Assembly (NCBI GenBank): GCA_030323885.1
Contig: CM059190.1
Span: forward strand, 103,532,856-103,596,855
From: Branchipolynoe longqiensis
Lineage: Eukaryota > Annelida > Polychaeta > Phyllodocida > Polynoidae
Reading direction: 5' to 3'
Length of the DNA stretch: 64,000 bases
Part shown: one piece after another, positions 1 to 10,003 of the stretch
How the letters are laid out: each line of letters begins with the position of its first letter
How positions within the stretch are numbered: position 1 is the stretch's first letter
The notes under the pieces: generated by a model
What the model was told of the DNA's origin: nothing
What the model saw: only the letters and a program-made list of their open reading frames with translations
The model's database searches: none
Program-made: the position numbers and the translations under genes

Positions 1-590
1 AGATACATAACAATTTGGCATAAACATGTATGCACACATGCAATATAATGATCTGATGAATATACAATTCCACACAAAACAATCATTGATATCCACATCA
101 CCATTATTAATTCTTGTTCTAAATATTAAAATGGCAAATGTGTCAACATACACACTTGCTTCAGAGAAATATATAACCAATATCTGATTAACCCTACTAA
201 TTTTGTAGTTCTACATATGTCATTAACCATAGGATATAAATAAAAACATAAATAAAATCAGTAAAACTGACTCTGGCTATGGCTCTAACACTAGTCTGAG
301 TGCCCAGATTTTGTCTAAATCTAAATGCACATGGCATAAGATGTGCATATTATATTGATGTAAATGCAATCCTGGATAAAAGATTAATATCTTAATTTAT
401 TATATATATTTTTTAAGTTTGTATTCTATGTTTCAAACAAGAGCAGAGATGAGCTGAAACTAGCACATTTCATAGCTGCTCTCAGTGTATTAGCATGTGC
501 CATGTGCTTCTCACCGGTTTGTTTTGCTCTGGCGCATCCCACAATGCACCGCGCCGCTGGAACGGTGATGTAGTCTATTGTTATACTCGC
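1..590 (-). repeat. AT-rich interspersed repeat, copy 1, cut by window edge
   Basis: This stretch reappears in reverse complement at 40432-41060 with the same order of landmarks: the CATCACCGTTCCAG end, the stretch describing ATCTTATGCCATGTGCA, and the ATTATATTGCATGTGTGCAT end. No open frame spans it and no terminal inverted repeat was seen. It is therefore a dispersed non-coding repeat of unknown class. Confidence 0.75.
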
Positions 591-624
591 ATAATGCATT
601 ATACATCACATATGTGTGTGTGAT

Positions 625-625
<1 letters not shown>

Positions 626-720
<95 letters not shown>
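626..720. repeat. (GT)n microsatellite
   Basis: Almost uninterrupted GT dinucleotides for about 95 bp. The Cys/Val and His/Thr open frames across it are artefacts of the repeat. Confidence 0.97.
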
Positions 721-721
<1 letters not shown>

Positions 722-756
722 CAGACACTTGGTCTTTTCATTACACAGTTCTTTGC

Positions 757-815
757 CATATCCTAATACATGTAATGCCGAACGCCCGGCTAGGTAGCGA
801 CAAACCTTCCATTTA
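757..815 (-). mobile_element. SINE-A/B fragment (mid domain)
   Basis: Contains CCATATCCTAATA followed by GCCGAACGCCCGGCTAGG and GCGACAA, the reverse complement of the block that follows the tRNA-like head in full SINE-A. Only this block is present. Confidence 0.7.
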
Positions 816-1286
816 TCCTGACATAATTCGTTATGAATCACATATCTGCACATTCAGGTAGTTACTTTTGGGCTGGGTTGTTTTCTAAATATGTGAGGAG
901 GGTGCCCCCCCCCCCCCCCATCTCTGTATGTAAGTCAGGTGAGGACAAAGCTTGCACAAACATGTTTACATCAAGTTATGGAAGCAGACGACAAGTACCG
1001 CATCCCCCCACCCCCACTAGTCGAGGTCGGGGGTTGAAGAATGGTGTGGGGGTGGCAGGACTTTCTGTGTAAATACGGGCATTTCTTTTTATATATTTTT
1101 TAAACAGCATGCACCTTTCTGCCCATGGGGCTTCACTCTCCACTCGCTCGCAGGATACACAAACACTGACATTCCTGTGCAGGAGGTTGTAACAATGTAA
1201 GATCGATCCCCGACAGAGTCAAAATAATTAGAAACTTCTAAAAAAAACGTACCTCACCTGGCACTCAGCAGTCAGTACTAGGGTAG
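816..1286. other. No gene; homopolymer tracts and a tRNA-like remnant
   Basis: Holds a C tract at 905-919, short C/CA runs near 1003-1017, and GATCGATCCCCGACAGAGTC near 1194-1213. The last resembles the B-box end of a tRNA-like sequence, also seen in reverse near 35985-36062. No reading frame has convincing coding character. Confidence 0.5.
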
Positions 1287-1392
1287 AACAATGGCTGGTC
1301 AGTGCAGTGTCAGGATAATGTGTCTGAGTGGAATATTGGGTCATGGGCTGCTGGCACGGTATCACATCGGGGCAATCCTATTAATTCGCTGA
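1287..1392 (+). mobile_element. SINE-A fragment (central body)
   Basis: Carries GTCAGGATAATGTGTCTGAG and GGGTCATGG, which are central SINE-A landmarks, without the tRNA head or the 3' tail. Confidence 0.6.
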
Positions 1393-1939
1393 GACCGACA
1401 CAGGCAGAAGGGAGCGGTTAGTGAGGTGGGTGTACGGTGGTGGCGCCACCTGTCGTGTTGAGAAAAGATGGTTGGCTAGGCAATACAGATGAGGTATTTA
1501 TACTCATATAATTCACTCTGACCAACTGACCAATTCCTGACCCGCTGCCTGCAGTCCCAGACTTCAACACATACAGCCGGCTCACCAGGCTGCTCCAACA
1601 ACACAGAACAATAGAACACACCTTAATACATTAGTCCATCCCCACTACCCGTAACATCTCCTAATAATATTTGCATAAATATATATTTATATTACACATA
1701 ATTCTTATACATCAGCCACAGTAAGCACCATCTCTGCACTAGCTACCTAGGTCCACATAGTGACTGAGGTTAGGTAGCAATACACAATGTGCAGTAAATA
1801 TGACATACTGGCAACTAAATACCAGGAGTATTGTTTTTTTCTTGCGTGCACTCGGGTACACCACAATGAGGTGCACAGGTTCAATTGCCTGCCAGTGCTG
1901 TTTTACCAACTAGCCACACACCACTCTCAACTTGTATAC
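1393..1939. other. No gene recognised
   Basis: Unique-looking AT-rich sequence. The only item of note is the 12-bp palindrome at 1439-1450. Confidence 0.5.
1439..1450. promoter_or_regulatory. 12-bp palindrome GGTGGCGCCACC
   Basis: Exact GGTGGCGCCACC. The same 12-mer recurs at 2655-2666, 2819-2830 and 24667-24678. On one strand it sits in an ACAGGTGGCGCCACCA context that resembles half of a CTCF core (AGGTGGCGC). Function is not shown. Confidence 0.35.
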
Positions 1940-1940
1940 A

Positions 1941-2145
1941 TTGTAAAACGTCTCTAGCCGACGACCTCCACAGATCGACTACCCATATATCGATTGCTTT
2001 ATTTGGATCCCAAATGATTGCCCATACAATATAACTATAATGATTTGTTTTAAACTCCTTAAACTCCACCTCCTTAAACTCCACCTCCCTAAATGGACCA
2101 TTTAAATTCAGTCCCATGGTCGGTCTATTTAGAGAGGTTTTACTA
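1941..2145. mobile_element. Pogo-like MITE, degenerate copy
   Basis: Begins TTGTAAAACGTCTCTAGCCG and ends TTTAGAGAGGTTTTACTA, imperfect inverted ends of the CAGTAAAACCTCTCTAACCG type. It contains an internal triplication of a CTCCTTAAACTCCAC unit and lies directly beside a second copy. Confidence 0.7.
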
Positions 2146-2149
2146 TATA

Positions 2150-2327
2150 CAGTAAAACCTTCCTAACCGACCACCTCCACAGATCGACCACTCCCCTATA
2201 CCGATCGCTTTATCTGGGTCCCAACAATACCATTGTAACCATTTTCTAACTCCCTAAACCGACCACCTCCCTAAATCGACCACTTAAAGTCGGTCCCAAG
2301 GTCGGTCGATTTAGACAGGTTTTACTG
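2150..2327. mobile_element. Pogo-like MITE with TA duplication
   Basis: Ends CAGTAAAACCTTCC and AGACAGGTTTTACTG are inverted repeats, and TA flanks both sides (2148-2149, 2328-2329). CAGT ends with TA duplication are typical of non-autonomous pogo/Tc1-mariner elements. At 178 bp it has no transposase. Confidence 0.8.
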
Positions 2328-2439
2328 TATATATATACTTAATTATGCTAGTATACATAGTGGCCTGTTCCTTCACCTATTAATACCAAAAGGTTCATAT
2401 ATAATGAACATATTTTTCATACACAACTGTCCAATTTAT

Positions 2440-2466
2440 TATATATATATATATATATATATATAT
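2440..2466. repeat. (AT)n microsatellite
   Basis: Thirteen or so AT repeats. Confidence 0.95.
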
Positions 2467-2654
2467 TTGCTAATGATTCGAAACTCGAAATGCTTCATTT
2501 CACTGGGCTGTCATAGCCTGGTGGCTACAGCCCGAGATTAATATGTGATGTATGAAAGTTATGTGAGTATAAAGGCGTGCCAGGGAAGATTCCCTATATT
2601 GGTCACCCACATGTGTACTACTGTATGGGTGATCCCCCTTTTCACGCTGGGACA

Positions 2655-2666
2655 GGTGGCGCCACC
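2655..2666. promoter_or_regulatory. 12-bp palindrome GGTGGCGCCACC
   Basis: Exact copy in the context GGACAGGTGGCGCCACCATG. Confidence 0.35.
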
Positions 2667-2818
2667 ATGACCCCACTGCTACTGGTGCTATGAATACTAT
2701 CACTCGAGCACTGGAATTGAATATATATTAACTAATAAGTATGTATATACTAATAAGTATGTATATGAAGTAAAACTCCAGCCGCTGTGGCAGTTAACAG
2801 TAGTTATTGCCACACACA

Positions 2819-2830
2819 GGTGGCGCCACC
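2819..2830. promoter_or_regulatory. 12-bp palindrome GGTGGCGCCACC
   Basis: Exact copy in the context ACACAGGTGGCGCCACCATG. The flanks match the 2655 copy for several bases on each side, so the conserved block is longer than the palindrome. Confidence 0.35.
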
Positions 2831-3499
2831 ATGGCACAAAGGGGAACTAGCTCTTGACAATAATTATATGTGCTCTATAAGTAATAACCCGTTATAAGAA
2901 TATAAACTAGGACACTAACCTCTACAGTTTACAGTTGAAGGACTTGTGGGCGTTAGAACAAAGAATGTCCACATTTGTTTCCTGCCGTCATATATTTGTG
3001 GGTGCAGACTGAGAAAGTAGCCATGCATGGATCTGCACTAAAGACTTCTGGTATAATCGGAATGAACCATCTATAAAGCAGGAGGGGAGTAGAGAAGAGA
3101 GGTCAGAGGGGGCAGCGAGGGGGAAGGGGGGGGGGAGAGGACCCAAAGCCCTCTGCCCCCTCCTTTTGTGGGGGGGTAAAGTATTTATTCATCTGAATAT
3201 GACATTTTTCAGCGCTGGAGCACTGGTCTTCCGGCCATCTTACTATTGGAATTGACAGTCTAAATAATCTAAGTTTGATCAGTGCTGTATTAGTTACAGC
3301 ACCAATCCTGTATAATTAAGAGAGTGGCTCCTGCTGTATAATGTACAGCACCAGTCACTGTAGTTCATGCAAAAATGGGGAGCAGCACTGAGTAGAAAGT
3401 GTATACTCGGGGGCAACTCAAACAATCATTGAGGGTTACATATTTTCTCTTATAAAACAAGATAAGTTTATAGTTGACAAGACATTTTGTCTGTCTTAA

Positions 3500-4109
3500 G
3501 GGGCTGTCACATTAGGGTTTTTTGCGGGAGCGTATGGCGGTGTAGGCGCGTTACGTCATATACGTCGGCATACGCTGTATACGCTACTCATACGCCGCCA
3601 GATGCCGGCTTATGAGGCATACGCCGCCATACGCTTTCATAAATCCGTCCGTCCACATTTTTTTGTGCATGCTAAAAAAATCTCGACCTATGAGAGCGTA
3701 TGGCCCATACGCTACTCATACGCCGACATACGCTCCTCATACGCTAGGGGTACGCCGGCATAGGTTTTTCATACGCTCAACTTGTGTCACCGGCGTATCT
3801 CTAGCGTATGTAGCGTACGCATAACCTACGAGTTACGTATGGGAGCGTACTCCTAGCGTATGCACAGCGTATGCACGCTACTCATACGCGCATACGCTAT
3901 GCGTATGCTACTCGTACGCTACTCGTATGCTCCACATGCCAATCAAAACTGTCAAAAAATGTCACAGCACGCTCCCACACGCTCCTCATAGGTTCCACAT
4001 ACGCTCAAAACCAGCCAAAAGGTCACCAAATGTCATCATAGGCCGGCACGCGCAGGACCTACGTAGGTTTTCAACACGCTCCCGCCATACGCCGTAATGT
4101 GACAGGGCC
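3500..4109. mobile_element. MFE E1: TIR element filled with the TACGC/GCGTA motif
   Basis: Starts GGGGCTGTCACATTA and ends TAATGTGACAGGGCC, flanked by TTAA on both sides (3496-3499, 4110-4113). About 25 copies of TACGC or GCGTA, mostly as CATACGC or its complement, fill the 610 bp. The motif is already present just inside both ends (GCGTATGGCGG, CGCCATACGCCG). No coding capacity. TTAA flanks suggest piggyBac or Kolobok; a 3-bp TTA reading would suit PIF/Harbinger. Confidence 0.8.
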
Positions 4110-4254
4110 TTAATATAATGTTCAATGTGTTTAAACAGGTTGATAGTTGTGTAGGATTTTCAGTGTGTTCATGATGGTTAAGAGGGTGGCAGGGGGGGGG
4201 GGGGGACCCACAGGAGCTCAGGGCTTTGCTAGTAATTACTGCAGTAGTCATTCA

Positions 4255-5240
4255 AGGGCCTGAATAACCAGGTGGGCTCTATATGCATTTTTGAAGGCAA
4301 GTATTGTTTGTGTTTCCCTGACTCTGGTAGGGAGGTCATTCTACATGACACTACCTTTGTAGATTGGTGCTCCGATATATTTATTTGTTGAAGCTTGTGG
4401 TACATTGAGCAGAGTGGAGGCCCCTCTTCTTGTTATTCTATTTGTGCAGTCAATGAATTTTTCGTCTTTTGCGCATTAGTGCCATCAGGTGTAGGTCCCT
4501 TCGTTCTGAGAGTATCCAATTTGGCTTTCTTGTGCAGTTCAGCCACACTGAGTGTCTTGCCTTGGTAAACTGTTCTCAGTGCTCGGTTCTGAATTCTTTG
4601 CAGTTTGTCTTTTGTTGTTTTGTTAAGAGCTCATATATGATGTCATTGTAATCTATAACAGGAAATATTGTAGTCTTGTACAGGAGCAGTGCAGTGTTTT
4701 CACTTATGAATTTCCTTAATTTCCTAAAAGTTGTCAGTTTTAGTGCAGTGTTTGATTCAGTCTTGCCAACTGTTAGTTCCCATTTAGTGTGGAGTCAAGA
4801 GTTGTGCCCAGGTATTTGTAGGAGTCCATTTCACGAAGTAAGGTTCCACCCAAGTTGGATTTGAGGGGGGCTCTTGTTTTTCTCATTTTCATCCCATAGA
4901 TCACATACTCTGTCTTGGCACTATTTACTGTTAGTTTATTTTTCATGACACCATGTATTCACCTTATCTAGCACCATGTCTGTCTGGGCTGCAGCTGCCA
5001 CAAGATCTCTATCATGTACTGTGAGTGCTGCATCATCAGCAAATAATGTAAATATTGCTCTTTCAGATACTAGTGGTAGGTCATTAATAAAGATTAGGAA
5101 TAGCAGGGGCCTTGGGTCTTGACCCTATGGGTGGTGGACTCATTGTTGTTTAGTTTTGTGCACTGCATCGTGTTCTTAGGATAATTTGGATGTATCAGTA
5201 TGCAGCTCATTTAAAAAAAATAGATTCCCAGTCCACCTCC
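4255..5240 (-). pseudogene. Non-LTR retrotransposon RT relic (C-terminal part)
   Basis: On the minus strand the six frames give disconnected pieces of a LINE reverse transcriptase. A PRGS-like remnant lies near 5130. The catalytic block FADDAAL is at about 5023-5043. A VIDYNDIIYELL-type thumb region is near 4640-4660. The 3' part contains the usual post-RT stretch with an RRDLHLMALM-like sequence near 4480-4500. Many stops and frame changes interrupt it. It is followed upstream (higher coordinates) by an endonuclease piece, and the sequence between the two domains is missing. The class is CR1/L2/Jockey-like by motif style. This is a dead, internally deleted copy. Confidence 0.8.
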
Positions 5241-5284
5241 TTGTTCGGCTTGACCATCTGGCCACTTTGTTTTTCTGTCAGCTC

Positions 5285-5707
5285 TCATAAATTGGTAGCC
5301 TGGTAACTGGTTAGTCTATCTTCCATGTAACTGTTGAGCCATGTTTCTGATATTGTGAAGACATCAAATCCTGACTCAGGTAGGTCTATCCTTAGCTGGT
5401 CAATCTTGTTGGGGAGACTTTGTATGTTTAGATGGCCAATCTTGAAGCCTGGCTGGATCTTCAGTTGTGTCAGAGGAAGTGCAGTAAAAGTAGGTGGCCC
5501 ATCAACCACCAAACCCGGGTCCTTACAATCACTCTCCTGTTTATACAACCCCCGCCCACACCCAAAGATCTGCCAACCCCCATGTGTGTAAATATTGGTG
5601 ACTGTTGTATTGACATATTTATTTATCTTGGTGAGTGTTGAGTGTTGATCTGGGCTGAGAATTTGTATCTTTACTTTTTTAATTATATTTATGCTCTTGT
5701 ATCTCAT
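5285..5707 (-). pseudogene. Non-LTR retrotransposon ORF2, N-terminal endonuclease fragment
   Basis: A 140-residue open frame. Residues 92-98 read HLNIQSL and 119-125 ISETWLN, with KIDQLR between them. These are the first conserved blocks of the apurinic-like (EEP) endonuclease of LINE ORF2 proteins. The frame stops right after ISETWLN, so the catalytic His and Asp blocks further on are absent. It lies just upstream of the RT relic at 4255-5240 on the same strand, so both belong to one internally deleted element. The first 85 residues resemble no domain I recognise. Confidence 0.8.
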
Positions 5708-6162
5708 TTCATGTGCATACTTGGTATGTTTTGTGTGTGCATGGTGCTCTCATGCAGTAATGTCCATAGTGCTAGGCACTCAAAGCTGTTTTCTAATAGA
5801 AAACAGCTATACATGGTAATACTGTAGCTGGTAGTAAAAGGAAAATAAAATCTCAACTTCTGATCACTAGTTCAGTATACTTCCATATAACCTAACCTCC
5901 ACAAATCGCAGAACTCCTTGGCTCGGCTGGTTGCCGGTTTACTAACACAACGTCCCCTGGTCGGGGTGGGGTGCATGCTGGGCCAGGCAGCCAACAATGA
6001 CGGAACCTGTTCAATAGGTTATTACGGGGCCGCCCCATTATCGCTCACTGAACGCTGGGCGGCAGGGAGCGGCATCCCGATCGTTTCATCACTTATTCAC
6101 AGAACTGTCACCAGGGTGCAAAACATGACTCAATATTGAGTGTGCAACCTCAGCCAAATAAA
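5708..6162. other. No gene recognised
   Basis: AT-rich to 5900, then a more GC-rich unique stretch (5915-6140) containing CGGGGCCGCCCCA at 6027-6039. That string also occurs near 22030. No element ends or coding frame found. Confidence 0.4.
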
Positions 6163-6342
6163 CAGTAAAACCTCTCTAACCGACCACCTCCACAGATCGA
6201 CCACTCCCCTATAACTATTGCTTTATTTGGGTCCCAAATGATCATCCATACGATACCATTGTAATGATTAAAACTGACCACCTCCCGAAATTGACCATTT
6301 AAAGTCGACCCCATGGTCGGACGATTTAGAGAGGTTTCAGTG
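6163..6342. mobile_element. Pogo-like MITE, third copy
   Basis: Starts CAGTAAAACCTCTCTAACCG and ends AGAGAGGTTTCAGTG, with the same internal order (CCACAGATCGACCACTCCCC, TTTGGGTCCCAAATGATC) as the copies at 1941 and 2150. Confidence 0.8.
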
Positions 6343-6369
6343 TAAACAATGCACACCTTGGTGATGGTG

Positions 6370-6394
6370 GGAGGTGCGGGGGGGGGGGGGGGGG
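6370..6394. repeat. G-tract region
   Basis: A run of about 17 G within a GGGAGGTGCGGGG context. Confidence 0.9.
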
Positions 6395-6454
6395 CAGTGG
6401 AGGAGAGTGTTGTGGGGGTGAGGTGTTTTTTTGGTTTGTGTTGTTGTTTTACGT

Positions 6455-6610
6455 GCTAGCAACATCTAAGGTGATACTGTCTTGTGACAATGCACACTCA
6501 TAATAATAATAATAATAATAATAAAACATTTATATAGCGCCCGATCCAGCAAGCCGTTCTCAGGCGCTTTACATAACAAACAAATATGGCGACATCATAG
6601 TGCTGCCCCA
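6455..6610 (-). mobile_element. SINE-A fragment split by another repeat
   Basis: AGCAACATCTAAGGT and TGTGACAATGCACACTCA belong to SINE-A. The body resumes at CATAGTGCTGCCCCATTGGG after a foreign block. Confidence 0.65.
6497..6590 (+). repeat. Inserted repeat with TTTATATAGCGC motif
   Basis: An (AATAAT)n lead is followed by AAACATTTATATAGCGCC and later CAGGCGCTTTACA, a short GCGCC/GGCGC foldback pair. This arrangement is common in dispersed repeats of aquatic animals. It interrupts a SINE-A copy, so it is younger than that SINE. Confidence 0.5.
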
Positions 6611-6643
6611 TTGGGATTCTTTTTCTTTTCTTTTTTTTAAAAC

Positions 6644-6947
6644 ATTCTAGCAACATCTAAGGTCATATCAGGCCGGGCACCGACTGTTGACAGTGCATAA
6701 CAATGGTGACTTTATAGTGCTGCCCCATTGGGAAATCAAGCTACTGGTACCACGACCCAATGTCCCACTCGGTCACATTATCTGAACACTGGAGCAAACC
6801 AGTCCTTGCCCTATCCTATTAATGCCAAGCGCCTGTCTAGGAAGTGACAAGTATCAATTTGAAAGTCATTGGTTTAAATCGACCGGGAATCGAAGTCCCG
6901 ACCTTCAGTACGGGAGGCCTGCGCTCTACCGATTCGGCGATGGGAGT
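6644..6947 (-). mobile_element. SINE-A, nearly complete
   Basis: Runs from the 3' end (AGCAACATCTAAGGTCATAT) through TATAGTGCTGCCCCA and ATTAATGCCAAGCGCCTG to a tRNA-like head with GGGAATCGAAGTCCC (B-box region) and GCTCTACCGATTCGGC (A-box region). Confidence 0.85.
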
Positions 6948-7090
6948 GGGTGGGTGGGAGGAGGCGCGGGGTGGAGGTGGGCGATAATAAGGGCGGGGGC
7001 GATAAGAGAAGGGGCGGGCGATAATAAGGGTGAACATGAGCATATATATATCCCTTACAGAGCCTGCGACTAACTCCACAACTGGGGCTG

Positions 7091-7098
7091 TGACGTCA
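7091..7098. promoter_or_regulatory. CRE palindrome TGACGTCA
   Basis: Exact consensus CREB/ATF site in a GGCTGTGACGTCAGAACC context, 64 bp from a second exact site. Confidence 0.4.
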
Positions 7099-7154
7099 GA
7101 ACCGGGACGCAGCCGTTGCCAAAGCTTGGACCGCGGTGTGTCCCCATTGTGTCG

Positions 7155-7162
7155 TGACGTCA
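7155..7162. promoter_or_regulatory. CRE palindrome TGACGTCA
   Basis: Exact consensus in a GTCGTGACGTCAGAGC context. It pairs with the site at 7091. Confidence 0.4.
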
Positions 7163-7340
7163 GAGCTGACATTGGAAGGTCAAGGACCCTGCGGCTGCGC
7201 ACTGATAGACGCGGAGTTGACCTCAGGTGCAGACCTCTCTACCTGGTTTGAACCTGCTGTAGATCCACTCCCGCGCCTACCTGCGTTCAGTCTGACACAC
7301 TTCACTCGATTGATATTTTTTTTAAAGCCCTATTTGTTTC

Positions 7341-7701
7341 TTAAGGTTGCATAGTCGGATGGTTTTGAGTTTCTGTCATTTTCTGAGATAGATATATATA
7401 TATATATGGTTGATAGTTATAATCTACATTCCTTTAGTTTGAAGTAACTTTTATTTTAAATGGTTAACTTTTTAGATCTTTGAAGTGTATACATACTAAA
7501 TTAATTTTGGCAAGCACATCAACGCTCTGACACCATATGCCTCTCCAGAAACAGGTTCTATCCAATTTACTTGGTATTCCATTTAATGTGACAACAAATG
7601 CTCAAGAGTGAATTAGTGTACAAGTTAGATGTTTAGAATCAAATTTAGATAATTGCTTGGTTTAGAAAATTTGAGGTTTTCATCACACTATGCAGTTTTA
7701 A
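7341..7701 (-). mobile_element. TTAA-MITE, complete
   Basis: TTAA at both ends (7341-7344, 7698-7701). The ends GGTTGCATAGTCGGATG and CATCACACTATGCAGTT form an imperfect TIR. Interior landmarks GTTACTTCAAACTAAAGG, ATTTAAAATAAAAGT and GCATTTGTTG read on the minus strand and recur in all other copies. No coding capacity. Confidence 0.8.
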
Positions 7702-7750
7702 CTTTAAGTTATAGTATTAAATTATACAGCACATATCCCTCAACAACCAG

Positions 7751-9705
7751 ACGGGATGGCCGAATGAGTTAACCATCCGTCTCCAGTATGGTAGATCAAG
7801 GCATTCGAACCCACAGGTTTGAACCCCGGTCAAGTCAAACCGATGACGTAAAGATTTATACTTGTCACTTCCTAGTCAGACGATCGGCATTGTGGGACAG
7901 CACTATAAATAGGTACCGGCAGTGCCCATTAAAAGTGCAGGAATGGTGCTTTTTTTCATTAATATTCACATGCTTGTAACTATTTCGGTGTGTATTTGAT
8001 TTTGATGAGATTGCATATCCTAGAAGATCAACGTTTGTTCTATCTGATGGTGTTGTTAGATTTAATATAGTCAGTTTGTATTTAAGTAAAATTCATTTGT
8101 ATAATAAGTGTATTTAGGTAATATTCCTTCATTTCTGGTGTAAATGAAAATCACTCTGAAAACAGGGTCTCTTTAATGGGCTCGCGCTTCCTTGCACTAA
8201 ATCCCTGTAGGTCATGGATGGTACCAAAAGAAGCGCAATGACCTCAGCTTTCTATCCATATGTGGTTTTCCCTAGGTCACACTGGTCTATCAGATCAAAT
8301 TCCGCAATTTAAATTATTTTGAAAGTTTAAAGCCATCTATCTACTGAATTAAAAAAATATTTGAAACCTAATAAGATTTGGTATGGATAGATAGACAATT
8401 TGATTCCCTTTCCAATGATACCAATCTTACTATAGTGCTAGTTAGTGCAAGGAGCCACAGACAGAATATTGACACCAACCTTTTTGGGTCTTTGCTGTCC
8501 ACAATAGTTTCACTATGGTCACATCCATGAAGAAACATGTATATGACATTGATGTAAATTGGCATATATCACATAATATATTATCTAATAGTGTGCCAAA
8601 TTTGGGGAAGATCCAACCATTGCTTTACGTACAGTGAATATTTAAAGATTTATTTAAATCAATATTTTTGGTCTCCAACACTTTTAATTTGTATTTGCAA
8701 TCAAAATGCAGGTTTTGATGTTTTTAGTTGAATTATTGTTATAGCTACTATGCATTAGTTCCATTTGATATGTGTGTAAACTCTGAAGAAGATCCAACTA
8801 TTGCCTGAGCCACACTGAGTGTTCAAATCTTGATGAACAAATTAATATTTTAGATTTTTTACACTTTTCTTTAAAATGTGCAATCAGAATGCGCTTTTTG
8901 TATTTCAAGATAGAATATTAATATTTAAAGATTTATGAAATTGATATATTTGGTTTTCGTACAATTTATTTTCATATGTTCAATCAAAATTCAATATTTT
9001 CCATATTTTTGAACATAATATTGATATAAATAATATCCATTAGTCTCAGTGAATGGTTGAAAATTTGAAATATTTCACATACAAATGCTGTTTACATGCA
9101 AACAATTACACTTTTTCACATTTTAGGATGCAAATATCTTTTGATTCTCTGGAAATAGAGGTCTGGAAAAAAATAGGCTATTACACTGTTATGAATATTT
9201 GAACTATTTAGTATTTATTCAATCTTGTTGCAGTTTTGGAAGAAAATACGGTGCCTTGAAAATGGCTATTTGGCGAAATCATAAAGATTTTTTCATTATG
9301 AATTGCACTTTTTGACATCGTTTCATTAAAAATCTGCTTCACTAATTGATTTAACAATTGGCATGTTAAATTCCTCTATATGTGTACAATGGAAATTGAT
9401 TAGCGGAACTCCCCTCACATGGTTCCATTGTTTATTATATTTGGTCAAATTCCACTTTTAATTCACAAATTAATACATTTTATATATTTAATATTAAAAA
9501 ATGATTATCTAAAAAACAATAACATATATAGCCTAACTGTTTTTGGATTTGGGGTTGTAATTATAATGTCTACAGGAAAGAATAAATATATTGAACCATG
9601 TGCCTATTTTTAAATTTCGCTGCCGGTACCTACTATAAACTCGCCATGAGTGCGCACTGTCACAAGTCGGTACCCGCCTTGGCATGACCTTAGATGTTGC
9701 CAGCA
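7751..9705 (+). mobile_element. SINE-A split in two by a 1.7-kb element
   Basis: The 5' half (7751-7909) has the tRNA-like GGATGGCCGAATGAGTTAAC and ends in GCACTATAAA. The 3' part resumes at 9633 with CTATAAACTCGCCATGAG and runs to the TTAGATGTTGCCAGCACG tail. CTATAAA is present on both sides as the duplicated target. Confidence 0.85.
7910..9632. mobile_element. 7-bp-TSD non-autonomous transposon, full copy
   Basis: Ends TAGGTACCGGCAGTG and CGCTGCCGGTACCTA are inverted repeats, flanked by CTATAAA on both sides. It is 1723 bp, very AT-rich, with no long open frame. A second copy (23235-24610) has a different 7-bp duplication, TTATTAG, so the 7-bp length is reproducible. Among known superfamilies, Dada makes 6-7 bp and P elements 7-8 bp duplications. 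No transposase is present to decide. Confidence 0.85.
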
Positions 9706-10003
9706 CGGTCTCTTTCTCGCTCACTTTTTGCATATATTAGTAAATATAATTTTATTCAACAAGTCACGCCTTTTGTCAGTACCAGAGGACTAGTCCTCCA
9801 ACCATAAAATAGAAGAGCGGGTTACATTAAACAGGCTTTCAGCTACAAATAATCACAATCATAATACCAAACTGCATCATTTATAGATGCATAATTGAAC
9901 ACACAATTAAATACACCGAATGTCGAGTCAGTAATCTGCCCACAAACTCTGTACACAGCTGGTCTATAAACAATGTCCGCATTGCCGTGACTGCCACGTC
10001 ATA
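9706..10003. other. No gene recognised
   Basis: Unique AT-rich sequence between the split SINE and E4. Confidence 0.4.

Larger units (their letters stand above)
2467..3499. other. No gene recognised
   Basis: Contains two copies of the palindrome listed separately, a G tract at 3126-3136, and a local echo of GTGATGTAT/GAGTATAAA also found near 590-610 and 39640. No coding frame or element ends were found. Confidence 0.5.
6948..7340. other. GC-rich unique stretch with paired CREs
   Basis: Contains two perfect CRE palindromes (listed separately), several CpGs, and an ATATATATAT run at 7036. It could be a regulatory region or an untranslated exon. No splice-bounded coding frame was found. Confidence 0.3.
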
